From NCBI RefSeq assembly GCF_006716465.1, contig NZ_VFPB01000003.1, positions 230,332-294,331 on the forward strand: DNA of 64,000 nucleotides, written 5' to 3'. A model generated the notes under the pieces. That model had not been told where the DNA came from and did no database searches. It saw nothing but the letters and a program-made list of their open reading frames with translations. Origin of the DNA: Pseudoxanthomonas sp. 3HH-4 (GTDB taxonomy: Bacteria > Pseudomonadota > Gammaproteobacteria > Xanthomonadales > Xanthomonadaceae). Of the stretch, positions 17,604 to 25,813 are shown piece after piece; within the stretch, counting starts at the first letter, position 1; each line of letters opens with the position of its first letter. Made by a program: the position numbers and the translations under genes.

Positions 17604-18428
17604 ATGATGTGCGCAACCAACACCGAGTCGATCACCAGGTATGCACAACGCCCGATCGTGCGTGTGCAGGGCGATGCGAGCGCCAACACAAGTGATAAGG
17701 TCGCAGAGGAAGTCCCTATCGCCATGCTCTACAACGATCGTTCCTATGCCGTGATGATGGCCACGCCTGGCGATCTGGACGATTTTGCGCTGGGCTTCTC
17801 GTTGACCGAAGGATTGATCAGCCATCCAGATCAGCTGCTGGATGTCAAAACCAAGGACTATGTCGAAGGGATTTCCCTTTCCATGCGTGTGGCCGAACAA
17901 GCGCCCGTCAACGCCCTGTCTACCGACGACCAAAGATTGCTTCCTGGTCGCAGCGGATGCGGCATCTGTGGCACACGCCAACTCGAAGATCTCGTCAGGC
18001 AGCCCGCCCCTCTTGCCAAGGTGCGCTCATTCTCCGCGCAGGCATTGCGCCATGCACTGGAGACACTCAGTCAGCACCAGCCTATCAACGATGCCACCGG
18101 CTCAATGCATGCGGCAGCCTGGGCCGATACGAACGGCAACATTCAGCTCACGCGCGAGGATGTGGGGCGGCACAACGCCTTGGACAAGCTTATCGGCGCA
18201 CTCACGCGCGAGGGTATCAACCCCAACGACGGCTTCTTGCTCATATCCAGCCGAGCCAGTTATGAAATGATCGCCAAGGCGGCCAGTGCGGGGGTAAGCA
18301 TGATCGCGGCAATTTCTGCCCCCACGGCCCTGGCGATCGACTTGGCCCGTGGCGCAGGGATATGTCTCATCGGATTTTCCCGCCCTCAACGCTACAACAT
18401 CTACACCTATCCCGAGCGCCTGACATGA
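17604..18428 (+). CDS. fdhD: Formate dehydrogenase accessory sulfurtransferase FdhD
   Basis: Transfers sulfur to the molybdenum cofactor of formate dehydrogenases. The 274-aa protein has the conserved LGFSLTEGLI segment, the redox-active CGICG motif near residue 118 and DVGRHNALDKLIG in the C-terminal half. The ATG at 17604 follows GGGTGAAGG at good spacing and is preferred to an upstream frame start at 17562. Its presence argues that the island's molybdoenzyme is of formate-dehydrogenase type. The stop overlaps the next start as ATGA. Confidence 0.94.
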   Translation: MMCATNTESITRYAQRPIVRVQGDASANTSDKVAEEVPIAMLYNDRSYAVMMATPGDLDDFALGFSLTEGLISHPDQLLDVKTKDYVEGISLSMRVAEQAPVNALSTDDQRLLPGRSGCGICGTRQLEDLVRQPAPLAKVRSFSAQALRHALETLSQHQPINDATGSMHAAAWADTNGNIQLTREDVGRHNALDKLIGALTREGINPNDGFLLISSRASYEMIAKAASAGVSMIAAISAPTALAIDLARGAGICLIGFSRPQRYNIYTYPERLT

Positions 18429-18988
18429 CTGCGCGCCTCGAACTGCCCAACCTAGCTGGGAAGACAAGCTCCTTGCTGGACCCAAGCTCCCTAGCCGGCG
18501 CGATCATCATAGGCATCGTGGCGCTCTGCGTTTGTGCAACGCTGGCGTGGTTCACACGAAGGGCGGCCAAGCGCTTAGAGCACCGCCTTTCAGATGTGAC
18601 CGTGTTGCAGTTCGCCAGCGTCTTTGTGCAGATGCTGATCTATCTCTTCGGCATCGCCGCATTCGCGCACGTCGTGCCAGAACTTCGCGCCTTGGGCACC
18701 GCCCTGCTGGCGGGAGCGAGCATTATCTCCGTGGTGCTTGGACTGGCTGCGCAAGACACGTTGGGCAACCTCATCGCCGGCTTTTCCCTCGTGGCCTCCA
18801 AAGCCATCCGGGTGGGCGATGATGTGCGAATTTATTCACCGGTTGGCACCATTTCAGCAAGCGTGAAGGAAATTTCCTTAGGGTTCACTTCCCTGATAGA
18901 CGAGGAGTCCAACGAGGTTGTTATCCCAAACGGTGTGATCATGAGCGGTGCTGTGGTTCGTGTAGTCAATGCCCCGAAGAAGGGATGA
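18425..18988 (+). CDS. Small MscS-family mechanosensitive channel
   Basis: A 187-aa inner-membrane protein with about three hydrophobic helices and the MscS pore and beta-domain sequence: LLAGASIISVVLGLAAQDTL in the pore region, GDDVRI and EVVIPNGVIM in the beta domain. It is shorter than E. coli MscS (286 aa) and lacks most of the C-terminal cytoplasmic cage. Its start overlaps the fdhD stop (ATGA), so the two are translationally coupled. Confidence 0.85.
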   Translation: MTARLELPNLAGKTSSLLDPSSLAGAIIIGIVALCVCATLAWFTRRAAKRLEHRLSDVTVLQFASVFVQMLIYLFGIAAFAHVVPELRALGTALLAGASIISVVLGLAAQDTLGNLIAGFSLVASKAIRVGDDVRIYSPVGTISASVKEISLGFTSLIDEESNEVVIPNGVIMSGAVVRVVNAPKKG

Positions 18989-19050
18989 ACTCACTGGGGT
19001 TCCAACAGCCCGTGCCATAACCGACGTCGATTGAGCGAGGGATCCAAGCC

Positions 19051-19836
19051 ATGGCACAGCCGGAAATCTACACCGAGCAGCAAATACACCAGGCCATCAT
19101 CAACAATGAGATGTTCCTTGAATACATGCCAACCGTATCGTTGATGCAAGATCTGCGCTGCGTGGGCGCTGAGGCCTTGGTTCGCTGGAAACATCAAGGA
19201 CAAATCATCGAGCCCATGGACTTCGTGCCCCTGGTGGAGAACACGCCCGTCGCTGGAGCACTGACTTATTGGGTAATCGATCAGGTGGCAAAGGAACTCG
19301 GACCATGGCTTAAACAGTATCCTGGCGCTCAGATCGGCATCAACGTCCCGCCCAAAGTGCTGGGCCGCGGTGGTTTTGAGTATGTGGCCAGAACATCGAA
19401 GCTACTGGACTACCCAGGGTCCATTCTGCTCGAGGTAACCGAACGCGGCATCCCCGACAGGCTGGGCCTCGAAGAACTCAAGGAAGTATCGGACGAGGGC
19501 GTAGCGATCGGACTGGATGACATCGCCGCCCGCAGCCGCAACCTTCTGGTGTTGTTTCAGGCACCCGTGGATGTGATCAAGCTCGACAGGGAAGTAAGCC
19601 GCAGCATCGATGACAGTGGCCACAGTTCGCTGCTGCAGGAGTTGGCACCCCTGATCCAGGCCAGTGGTAGGAAAGTCGTGGCTGAATGCGTGGAACGGAT
19701 AGAGCAGGAAGCAGCGCTGCGCAAAGCCGGCATTGAGATGGCACAAGGGTGGCTGTATTCCAAGTCTCTGCCCGCGGAAGAATTCATTGCCTGGCACGCA
19801 GCACACCAGCACTCAACGCAACAGGAGCAAGTGTGA
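19051..19836 (+). CDS. EAL-domain protein (putative c-di-GMP phosphodiesterase)
   Basis: A stand-alone EAL domain of 261 aa, with no sensor or GGDEF part. The key sites are present: EALVRW, the Asn in GINVPP, Glu in LLEVTERG, the Asp pair in GLDDIAA (usually DDFG), Lys in IKLD, and AECVE in place of the usual AEGVE. Metal-binding residues appear kept, so activity is possible. It begins 60 bp after the MscS gene with a GAGGGAT ribosome site. Its stop overlaps the GTG start of the peroxidase gene by four bases, tying it to the encapsulin operon. Confidence 0.85.
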   Translation: MAQPEIYTEQQIHQAIINNEMFLEYMPTVSLMQDLRCVGAEALVRWKHQGQIIEPMDFVPLVENTPVAGALTYWVIDQVAKELGPWLKQYPGAQIGINVPPKVLGRGGFEYVARTSKLLDYPGSILLEVTERGIPDRLGLEELKEVSDEGVAIGLDDIAARSRNLLVLFQAPVDVIKLDREVSRSIDDSGHSSLLQELAPLIQASGRKVVAECVERIEQEAALRKAGIEMAQGWLYSKSLPAEEFIAWHAAHQHSTQQEQV

Positions 19837-20864
19837 CCTCAGCCATCTCCCAACCGGTCGTAACCAAGATCACGCGGGCGGCCATCTTTCTTGTGATCGT
19901 CTTCAAACAAGAAGCCGATCCACTCAAGGCGTGCAGTGCATTGTGCTCGGATTTGAGTTCCATACTCCGCGCCGTTGGCTCCCGCGCGCCTGAGGCGGGC
20001 CTGTCTTGCATCATGGGATTTGGCTCAGATGCCTGGGACAGGCTCTTTGGCGACCCCAGGCCCAAGGATCTTCACCCGTTCCGCGAGATCAAAGGGCAAC
20101 ATCATGCGGTGTCGACACCAGGCGATGTCCTTTTCCACATCCGAGCCGATCGCATGGACTTGTGTTTCGAGCTCGCCTCTGTCCTGATCGAGCGCTTAGG
20201 GGCTGATGCGGCCACGACGGACGAAGTCCATGGGTTTAGCTACTTCGACAGCCGCGACCTCATTGGCTTTGTCGATGGCACGGAAAACCCGGCTGATCAG
20301 GATGCAATAGACGCTGTTGTTATTGGTGAGGAGGACTCCTCCTTCGCAGGCGGAAGCTATGTGATCGTCCAGAAGTATCTGCATGACCTCACCGCGTGGA
20401 ACAAACTTCCGGTCTCAACCCAAGAGGCCATCATCGGACGCAAGAAACTCTCCAACATAGAGATCGCCGACGAAGAGAAGGCTCCCTACGCCCACAATGT
20501 GCTGACCAACATCACCAAAGATGGCAAGCAGCTACAGATTCTTCGGGACAACATGCCGTTTGGCGATGTGGGCAAAGGGGAATTTGGCACTTACTTCATC
20601 GGCTACGCCCGCTCGCCCGAACGCACCGAACAGATGCTCACCAATATGTTCGTCGGCAATCCACCCGGCAACTATGACCGCCTGCTTGATTTCAGCAAGG
20701 CCATCACCGGAAGCCTGTTCTTTGTCCCCTCGGTGGACCTGCTCGCAAGCCTTCCCGCGCGCCCTGAGTCAGCGCCAACGATCCGAGAAGAGCACTCCCC
20801 TTCCTCGGAGGTTGAAGGCACAAAGAACGGCTCGCTCCGCATTGGCTCACTGAAAGGAGAATAG
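19833..20864 (+). CDS. Dye-decolorizing peroxidase, encapsulin cargo
   Basis: Haem peroxidase of the DyP family, 343 aa from a GTG start at 19833 that overlaps the upstream stop (GTGA) and follows AGGAG. The family motif GFVDGTENPAD is at about residue 143. The proximal haem His is probably in YAHNVLTNI, and ILRDNMPFG and GEFGTYFIGYARSPERTEQM follow. After a Pro/Ser/Glu-rich linker it ends in NGSLRIGSLKGE, which matches the encapsulin-targeting tail of DyP cargo proteins. It lies 4 bp before the encapsulin gene and is predicted to be packed inside that shell. Confidence 0.95.
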   Translation: MTSAISQPVVTKITRAAIFLVIVFKQEADPLKACSALCSDLSSILRAVGSRAPEAGLSCIMGFGSDAWDRLFGDPRPKDLHPFREIKGQHHAVSTPGDVLFHIRADRMDLCFELASVLIERLGADAATTDEVHGFSYFDSRDLIGFVDGTENPADQDAIDAVVIGEEDSSFAGGSYVIVQKYLHDLTAWNKLPVSTQEAIIGRKKLSNIEIADEEKAPYAHNVLTNITKDGKQLQILRDNMPFGDVGKGEFGTYFIGYARSPERTEQMLTNMFVGNPPGNYDRLLDFSKAITGSLFFVPSVDLLASLPARPESAPTIREEHSPSSEVEGTKNGSLRIGSLKGE

Positions 20865-20868
20865 ACCC

Positions 20869-21672
20869 ATGAACAACCTGCATCGCCAGCTGGCGCCCAT
20901 CTCCTCCGGCGCATGGGAGCAGATCGAAGAAGAAGCTTCTCGGACCCTCAAACGCTACCTGGCAGCGCGCAAGGTCGTGGATGTCATCGGGCCGGCCGGA
21001 TCCGATCTGGCTGCCGTGGGCACCGGCCACCTGCAGGCCCTCAAATCCGAGCAAGAAGGCCTGACGGTGAGCCAATACAAGGTAAAGCCCTTGGTGCGCT
21101 TTCGCGTTCCCTTCAAGCTTTCCCGCGAGGCGATCGATTCGGTGGAGCGTGGCGCGAACGATCCGGATCTCCAACCGCTCAAAGACGCAGCCCGCTGCAT
21201 CGCCTTTGGCGAGGACCGGGCCATTGTCGATGGTTACGCGTTGGCCAACATCGACGGAATTCGCCCCAGCAGCAGCAATCAGTCCATCGCCTTGCCTGCC
21301 GAGGTGAGGGAGTATCCGGGCACCGTGGAGCGGGCCGTTGCAACATTGAAAAATGCAGGCGTCAACGGCCCTTACAAGCTTTTGCTGGGCCGCAAGCCCT
21401 ACGAACGACTCAGTGGGGCCCCAGCAGAGAGCTACCCGGTCCTCAAGGACATTCGTGGCTTGATCGATGGAGAGATCATCTGGGCACCGGCCATCGAAGG
21501 CGGGCTCATGCTCACCGGGCGCGGGGGTGATTTCGAACTGCACCTGGGCGAGGAGTTGTCCATCGGCTACATCGGTCACTCGCATGAAGACGTCGAACTG
21601 TATTTCCAGGAAAGCTTCACGTTTCTCAATCTGACTACCGAAGCGTCTGTGGATCTTTCACTAGGCGGCTGA
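20869..21672 (+). CDS. Family 1 encapsulin shell protein
   Basis: HK97-fold protein that self-assembles into a protein nanocompartment. The 267-aa sequence begins with the family hallmark MNNLHRQLAPISSGAWEQI and continues with EEASRTLKRYLAARKVVD. It ends with the typical DVELYFQESFTFLN segment. Length is normal for the small T=1 type. A ribosome site (AAAGGAGAA) overlaps the end of the DyP gene. Encapsulins with DyP cargo are linked to oxidative stress and dye or lignin oxidation; here the neighbours are Mo-cofactor and formate genes, which is unusual. Confidence 0.96.
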   Translation: MNNLHRQLAPISSGAWEQIEEEASRTLKRYLAARKVVDVIGPAGSDLAAVGTGHLQALKSEQEGLTVSQYKVKPLVRFRVPFKLSREAIDSVERGANDPDLQPLKDAARCIAFGEDRAIVDGYALANIDGIRPSSSNQSIALPAEVREYPGTVERAVATLKNAGVNGPYKLLLGRKPYERLSGAPAESYPVLKDIRGLIDGEIIWAPAIEGGLMLTGRGGDFELHLGEELSIGYIGHSHEDVELYFQESFTFLNLTTEASVDLSLGG

Positions 21673-21696
21673 CCCTTTCCGACAGGAGCATGTCAA

Positions 21697-21897
21697 ATGC
21701 AACCGCAAGAGTTCGACCTCTACATCAATCCTAGTCGCCCTACCCTGGGTCTTTATGTGCGTAAAGGGGCGGGACTGCCCGACCTGGCCGATGCAAGCCA
21801 GTGGCAACTGGAAGGACACGTCTGGCAGAACGAGATCCCACCGGATCAGCTAAAGGAGCTTGAGGCCAACGGCCACCTCTTCCAGGAACTGGGCTGA
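21697..21897 (+). CDS. Hypothetical protein downstream of encapsulin, 66 aa
   Basis: A 66-residue acidic protein (FDLYINPSRPTLGLYVRKG near the start, WQNEIPPDQLKEL near the end) with a clear GACAGGAG ribosome site 6 bp before its ATG. It has no signal peptide or membrane helix. It sits 24 bp after the encapsulin gene and 8 bp before mobA, so it is part of the operon. I recognise no named family. It lacks the encapsulin-targeting tail, so it is not an evident cargo. Confidence 0.75.
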   Translation: MQPQEFDLYINPSRPTLGLYVRKGAGLPDLADASQWQLEGHVWQNEIPPDQLKELEANGHLFQELG

Positions 21898-21905
21898 GGG
21901 CGAGC

Positions 21906-22508
21906 GTGGCCCATGTTCGGCCCCTCTATGGCCTTGTGCTCAGTGGCGGCCAAAGCCGACGCATGCAGCAGGACAAGGCCTACTTGGGCTACCAAGGACA
22001 ACCGCAGCTCCAGCGGGCTTACGCACTGCTCCAAAGCCGAGTGGATCGATGTTTCATCTCCGTGCGCGAGGCGCAGACGGATGATGCGTTGCGATCCACA
22101 CTTCCGCAGATCGTCGATCAGCTGGCCGACTGTGGCCCGGTCGCGGGGATCTTGGCGGCCATGCACGCCTATCCTGATGTCGGCTGGCTGGTGATCGCCT
22201 GCGATCTTCCTCTGCTCGATGCACCCACACTGCAAAGATTGATCACCTCCCGGTTCCACGAAGGCGGTGCCACGGCATACGCGAGCGTCGTTGACGCGCG
22301 GCCCGAGCCGCTATGCGCCATCTGGGAGCCTTCCTGCCGCACGGCCCTGCATGCCTGTATCGACCATGGCGGCGCAAGCCTGCGGCACGCAATGGCTCAC
22401 CTGCAGCTGCGCCTGCTGGATGTGAAAGATCCTACCGTGCTGATCAATACGAACACGCCCGCCGATGCCTCATATGTGAGGACCATCAATCCGGCACTGA
22501 GGGAGTAG
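21906..22508 (+). CDS. mobA: Molybdenum cofactor guanylyltransferase MobA-like
   Basis: Attaches GMP to molybdopterin to give the MGD form needed by DMSO-reductase-family enzymes such as the FdhF-like protein. The 200-aa product starts at a GTG and has the nucleotidyltransferase signature LSGGQSRRMQQDKA at residues 12-25, and CDLPLL where the metal-binding Asp is expected. Final gene of the rightward fdhD-encapsulin operon; it ends 46 bp from the convergent moaE. Confidence 0.87.
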   Translation: MAHVRPLYGLVLSGGQSRRMQQDKAYLGYQGQPQLQRAYALLQSRVDRCFISVREAQTDDALRSTLPQIVDQLADCGPVAGILAAMHAYPDVGWLVIACDLPLLDAPTLQRLITSRFHEGGATAYASVVDARPEPLCAIWEPSCRTALHACIDHGGASLRHAMAHLQLRLLDVKDPTVLINTNTPADASYVRTINPALRE

Positions 22509-22554
22509 ACCTGCACTGCAGCAGGCATGAACCCGACAAAACAGGTGCGTAGGA

Positions 22555-22980
22555 CTAGGTCGCAGGCTCTGGATGCAACCAGTCTTGGCGACCGTCCTCG
22601 TAGTGCTCTTTCTTCCAGATGGCCACATCTTCCTTCACTGCATCGATGATGTAGCGACATGCGGAGAACGCGGCATCACGATGAGCTGCGCTCACCCCGA
22701 CCCAAACCGCCATTTCCCCCAACGCCAGCTCACCGATCCGGTGCACGCAGGCGGCATCGAGAATGGCGAACTTCTCGCACGCCATGTCAACGATGCGCTT
22801 GCCCTCTGCCGTGGCAAGCGACTCGTAGGCTTCATACCGCAGGCCCCGCACAGCTTGGCCCATATGATGATCCCGAACCCAACCTTCGAAGCTGGCGAAG
22901 GCACCCGCACGTCGATCCAGCAGCGTATCCCGAAGGGATATCGCATCGATAGGCACGTTTGAAATGACGAAGCCACCCAT
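22555..22980 (-). CDS. moaE: Molybdopterin synthase catalytic subunit MoaE
   Basis: Large subunit of molybdopterin synthase, 141 aa. It shows the FEGWVRDHHMGQAVRGLRYE segment, HRIGELALGEMAVWVGVSAA, and the C-terminal active-site region with KEDVAIWKKEHYEDG. It is 1 bp after moaD on the minus strand, giving the usual moaD-moaE pair. Confidence 0.94.
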   Translation of the reverse strand: MGGFVISNVPIDAISLRDTLLDRRAGAFASFEGWVRDHHMGQAVRGLRYEAYESLATAEGKRIVDMACEKFAILDAACVHRIGELALGEMAVWVGVSAAHRDAAFSACRYIIDAVKEDVAIWKKEHYEDGRQDWLHPEPAT

Positions 22981-22981
22981 A

Positions 22982-23224
22982 TCAGCCTCCGCTCACCGGT
23001 GGAATGAAGGCGATCTCGCTGCCTTCTTGGGGCGCATCTGACCACCGTGCAAACGCACCGTCCGAGGCGACGCGAAGGTGAGCAGTAGGCCACTGTAGCC
23101 CGTGTCGCTGGGCCACTTGCGCATAAAGACCCGCCAGATCCAACGCTTCGGTGCTCACATCCTCCTCAGCGAGCCCCACCGCATCGCGCAGCGAAGCAAA
23201 ATACAAGACGCGCACAGTCTTCAT
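22982..23224 (-). CDS. moaD: Molybdopterin synthase sulfur carrier subunit MoaD
   Basis: Ubiquitin-like sulfur carrier, 80 aa, ending in the required Gly-Gly (FIPPVSGG) that is thiocarboxylated and feeds sulfur to MoaE. The N-terminal strand VRVLYFASLRDAVGL is typical. It is first in the moaD-moaE pair, with an AT-rich upstream region (23225-23270) that probably holds the promoter. Confidence 0.93.
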   Translation of the reverse strand: MKTVRVLYFASLRDAVGLAEEDVSTEALDLAGLYAQVAQRHGLQWPTAHLRVASDGAFARWSDAPQEGSEIAFIPPVSGG

Positions 23225-23270
23225 GCCAGCCGATCTACACCAAAGAAATTAAGAATAATCATTCTATCGG

Positions 23271-23424
23271 CCTAATCATCGAACAGCGCATCTAGCGCCA
23301 TGCTATCTCCACGGCCGAACTGATTCTCCAAGTTAGGAGTAGCCCCGTTGTTCGGTCCAGTAGAGAACAGTTGCAACGCGTTGACTTGAACCTTGATGGC
23401 TGCACAGCATCTATTAGCCCTCAC
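23271..23424 (-). pseudogene. Possible 3' remnant of an unknown gene
   Basis: In the 282-bp stretch between moaD and the XRE gene, the minus strand has a short open frame with no good start. It ends in the protein-like string FGRGDSMALDALFDD and contains VQVNALQLFST. The frame is closed by a stop near 23438. It looks like the C-terminal tail of a lost gene, possibly of the island's former transfer functions, but I cannot name it. The rest of the gap shows nothing else I can support. Confidence 0.3.
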
Positions 23425-23506
23425 ACATCTAACGATTTAGCCCGAGAAAGTCTGTCGACAGTGAACCTCGGGAAGCGGCTGCGATGAGGGGCGCCAGATC
23501 ACTGCT

Positions 23507-23848
23507 TCACCGCTCTGCTCCCCTTGCCGCCAACTCTTTAAGGCGCTCTAGCGCCTCCTTCTGCTTCGCCACGGGAAGGCGAGACACGACCAGAATAATT
23601 TCGGCAAGCACGTCGGATGTCGCGTGGAAATACGCAAGCGGCAGGCCCAAGGCCTTGGCCAGCGCCTCCGCCGTTGCAGGATCCGGGTCATGCGCACCGG
23701 TCTCGTAGCGACTCACGCGCGTGGCCCCGGACACGGTGTCCACCATGCCAATCCGCTTGGCCAAGTCGGCCTGCGTCCAGCCCTTGGCCAGCCGCGCACT
23801 GCGCAGGCGCTTGCCATAGACCGTTGCCGGCGTTTTGGGCTGGGGCAT
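23507..23848 (-). CDS. XRE-family helix-turn-helix regulator
   Basis: A 113-aa DNA-binding protein with an N-terminal XRE domain (GKRLRSARLAKGWTQADLAK, then GATRVSRYETGAHDPD) and a helical C-terminus rich in Glu/Lys/Ala. The start at 23848 (MPQPKTP) is chosen because the upstream frame extension overlaps the divergent exported-protein gene and has no protein-like character. It resembles prophage and island repressors; the target is unknown. Confidence 0.85.
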   Translation of the reverse strand: MPQPKTPATVYGKRLRSARLAKGWTQADLAKRIGMVDTVSGATRVSRYETGAHDPDPATAEALAKALGLPLAYFHATSDVLAEIILVVSRLPVAKQKEALERLKELAARGAER

Positions 23849-23960
23849 GTCGGAAATTGCACGGCAGCTGAATTCCCCTAAGTGTGCCGGTTGGACCCCG
23901 TCTGCACATCTGCGATTATCGTAAATGCCGACGGCTCGTCGGTCTACAGGGGCCACACCA

Positions 23961-24710
23961 ATGAAGCACACAGGACACGGAGCCCTGGCGCTCCTGACGC
24001 TGGCACTGGCCAGCTTTTCCACCCTCGCCCAAGACCAGCCCGCACAGAAGCCCGGCTTCTTCCGCCAATTGGGTGACAGCCTGAAAGGCGCGGGCCAACA
24101 GATGGTCGGCGCCAAGCCCCGCTCCGGCGCTCGTAAGACCGCGGGCCCGCTCTACACCCCGATCAGTGGTGCTGGCCGCATCAATGGGCTCTTCAAGGGC
24201 CAGGATCATCAGGCCGCCCAGATGGGCCGCCTGGACTGGCCCCGGGTCGCGCTGACCTTCAAAGAATGGGGCGCGTCGCTGCCCTGCTGGACCGTTGAAG
24301 CCCGGATCTGGACCAGTGCCGCCGCATCGACCTCGGAGACCTTCCAGGCTTGCGCGGACGCCCCTCTAACCATCCTGGACGATCTGGGTGAGGAAGCCGA
24401 GCTCAACGATAACGCCAGGGCGAAGGCAACCACGGATTTGATGGTCGGCCTGCGGGTGCGCCCTGGGAAGCCCAACACCGGCGACCAGCGGACGACCGGG
24501 CCGAATCCTCCCAGGGAGCCATTCAACGTCGTTACGTCCCGCGATGGCGTTGCCGAGCAGGCCCGGAAGGTCGCCTTGAGCATGGCGTGGGTGTCCGGCT
24601 ACCTGCGCGCCGAAGACCTCTACCCCGGCCCCTCTGGGATCCTCACGCCCTTCCGGGACACCCGTATGTGGATCGGTGGGTTCGACCCCAACGGCAACCG
24701 CGACAAGTAA
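23961..24710 (+). CDS. Exported hypothetical protein
   Basis: A 249-aa protein with a clear signal peptide (HGALALLTLALASFSTLAQ, cleavage near residue 25) and no membrane helix in the mature part. Cys residues in LPCWTVEARIW and QACADAP may form a disulfide. I do not recognise the family. It heads a run with a lipoprotein and a membrane protein that may work together at the envelope. Confidence 0.7.
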   Translation: MKHTGHGALALLTLALASFSTLAQDQPAQKPGFFRQLGDSLKGAGQQMVGAKPRSGARKTAGPLYTPISGAGRINGLFKGQDHQAAQMGRLDWPRVALTFKEWGASLPCWTVEARIWTSAAASTSETFQACADAPLTILDDLGEEAELNDNARAKATTDLMVGLRVRPGKPNTGDQRTTGPNPPREPFNVVTSRDGVAEQARKVALSMAWVSGYLRAEDLYPGPSGILTPFRDTRMWIGGFDPNGNRDK

Positions 24711-24748
24711 GTGCCCCCTCCCTACCCATTCTCAACAAGGACGAATTC

Positions 24749-25072
24749 ATGACCACTCTTCGCAACGCCGCCCTCGCACTCTCCGCAGCCCTGATCTTGG
24801 CTGCCTGCAGCAGCAATGAGCCCTCTGAAAGCGACGCCAAGAAAGCCATCGCCGCGAGATTCGAAGGTGCCATGGGCAGCGCCGTCCAGGTCAAGGAATT
24901 CCGTGACTTCGCCTTGAGTGGCTGCCGACAATCGGAGACGGCAGACGGTGTCGTCTGCGACGTTGGGGGTGCGATCGTTTTGGACATCGCCGGGACGCCC
25001 CAGGTTCGGCCGTTCACGGAGCCGGTCCGGTTCTCCAAGGCCTCGGGCACCTGGACGGCGCACAGGCCCTGA
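24749..25072 (+). CDS. Small lipoprotein, hypothetical
   Basis: A 107-aa protein with a lipoprotein signal: hydrophobic stretch AALALSAALILAAC with lipobox LAAC and Cys at residue 20, followed by SSNEPSES. Residue 21 onward is acidic/serine-rich, not Asp at +2, suggesting outer-membrane sorting. The body contains two further Cys (SGCRQSE, VVCDVGG) that could pair. No named family recognised. It lies 38 bp after the exported protein gene. Confidence 0.7.
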   Translation: MTTLRNAALALSAALILAACSSNEPSESDAKKAIAARFEGAMGSAVQVKEFRDFALSGCRQSETADGVVCDVGGAIVLDIAGTPQVRPFTEPVRFSKASGTWTAHRP

Positions 25073-25080
25073 GCACCCCT

Positions 25081-25560
25081 ATGACAACCACACGCTCATA
25101 CGCGCACGTTGGCTGCGCGACGGTCCTGCTCGGCGGGGCCAGCCTGGTGTTCGCAGGTGGAGGCTTTGAGGCCATCCAACAGGGGCACCCTCTTGGTTGG
25201 CTCGCCGTCGCGGGCGCAATCGGTCTGCTCCTGCTTCTCGGCTTCCTGTATTGGATCAGCTACCGCGCGTATCAGCGGCGGGACTGGATCGAACGACAGC
25301 CCTATTCCCACTTCGCACAGCAGGGGCTGAAGCGGGGTGGGTTCTGGAAGGGCTTCCTAGTCGCCTGGTCCGTGGTGCTGGTTGTCCACGTGGTGGCCCT
25401 CTTCGGCATGGGATTTGCGCCAGCGCTTCCGTATCCCGAGCAAACCGGAGCGATCTTCAGTCTGGCGGTGTTGGTCCTCGTGCCGGCACACGTGGTGGTT
25501 CCGATACTCGGAGGCGCTGTTTACAGCTTGACTAGATCCACCAGCATTCCCGACCAATGA
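25081..25560 (+). CDS. Membrane protein, hypothetical, 159 aa
   Basis: Four predicted hydrophobic helices (about 10-27, 38-60, 93-113 and 124-147) with a basic cytoplasmic loop (YRAYQRRDWIERQPYSH). It starts 8 bp after the lipoprotein gene, so it is very probably in the same operon. No known family recognised. Confidence 0.65.
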   Translation: MTTTRSYAHVGCATVLLGGASLVFAGGGFEAIQQGHPLGWLAVAGAIGLLLLLGFLYWISYRAYQRRDWIERQPYSHFAQQGLKRGGFWKGFLVAWSVVLVVHVVALFGMGFAPALPYPEQTGAIFSLAVLVLVPAHVVVPILGGAVYSLTRSTSIPDQ

Positions 25561-25813
25561 GCTCGCTCGGCCCCGACCCCAAGAGCGAAACTCTCACCTC
25601 TAGTTCTAAACTGGGTATGTAACACCTAAGAATCCATATCAGTCCACCGCCGCACCCGAACGCCATTGAACAGACCTGCCTGGAGAAGAAGGCAGGCTGG
25701 ATGCCGCGACAACCAATGTCTTGCTGGATATGATCACATCTCAGAATGCACCTTTCTGACCGTTACGCGGCAGGAGGGCCGAGTCCGCGCCAGAACACAA
25801 TCCAAACCAAACT

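Noticed and set aside
20704..21585. Minus-strand 293-codon frame over DyP/encapsulin
   Set aside because: Antisense to two clear, tightly coupled genes; no recognisable domain.
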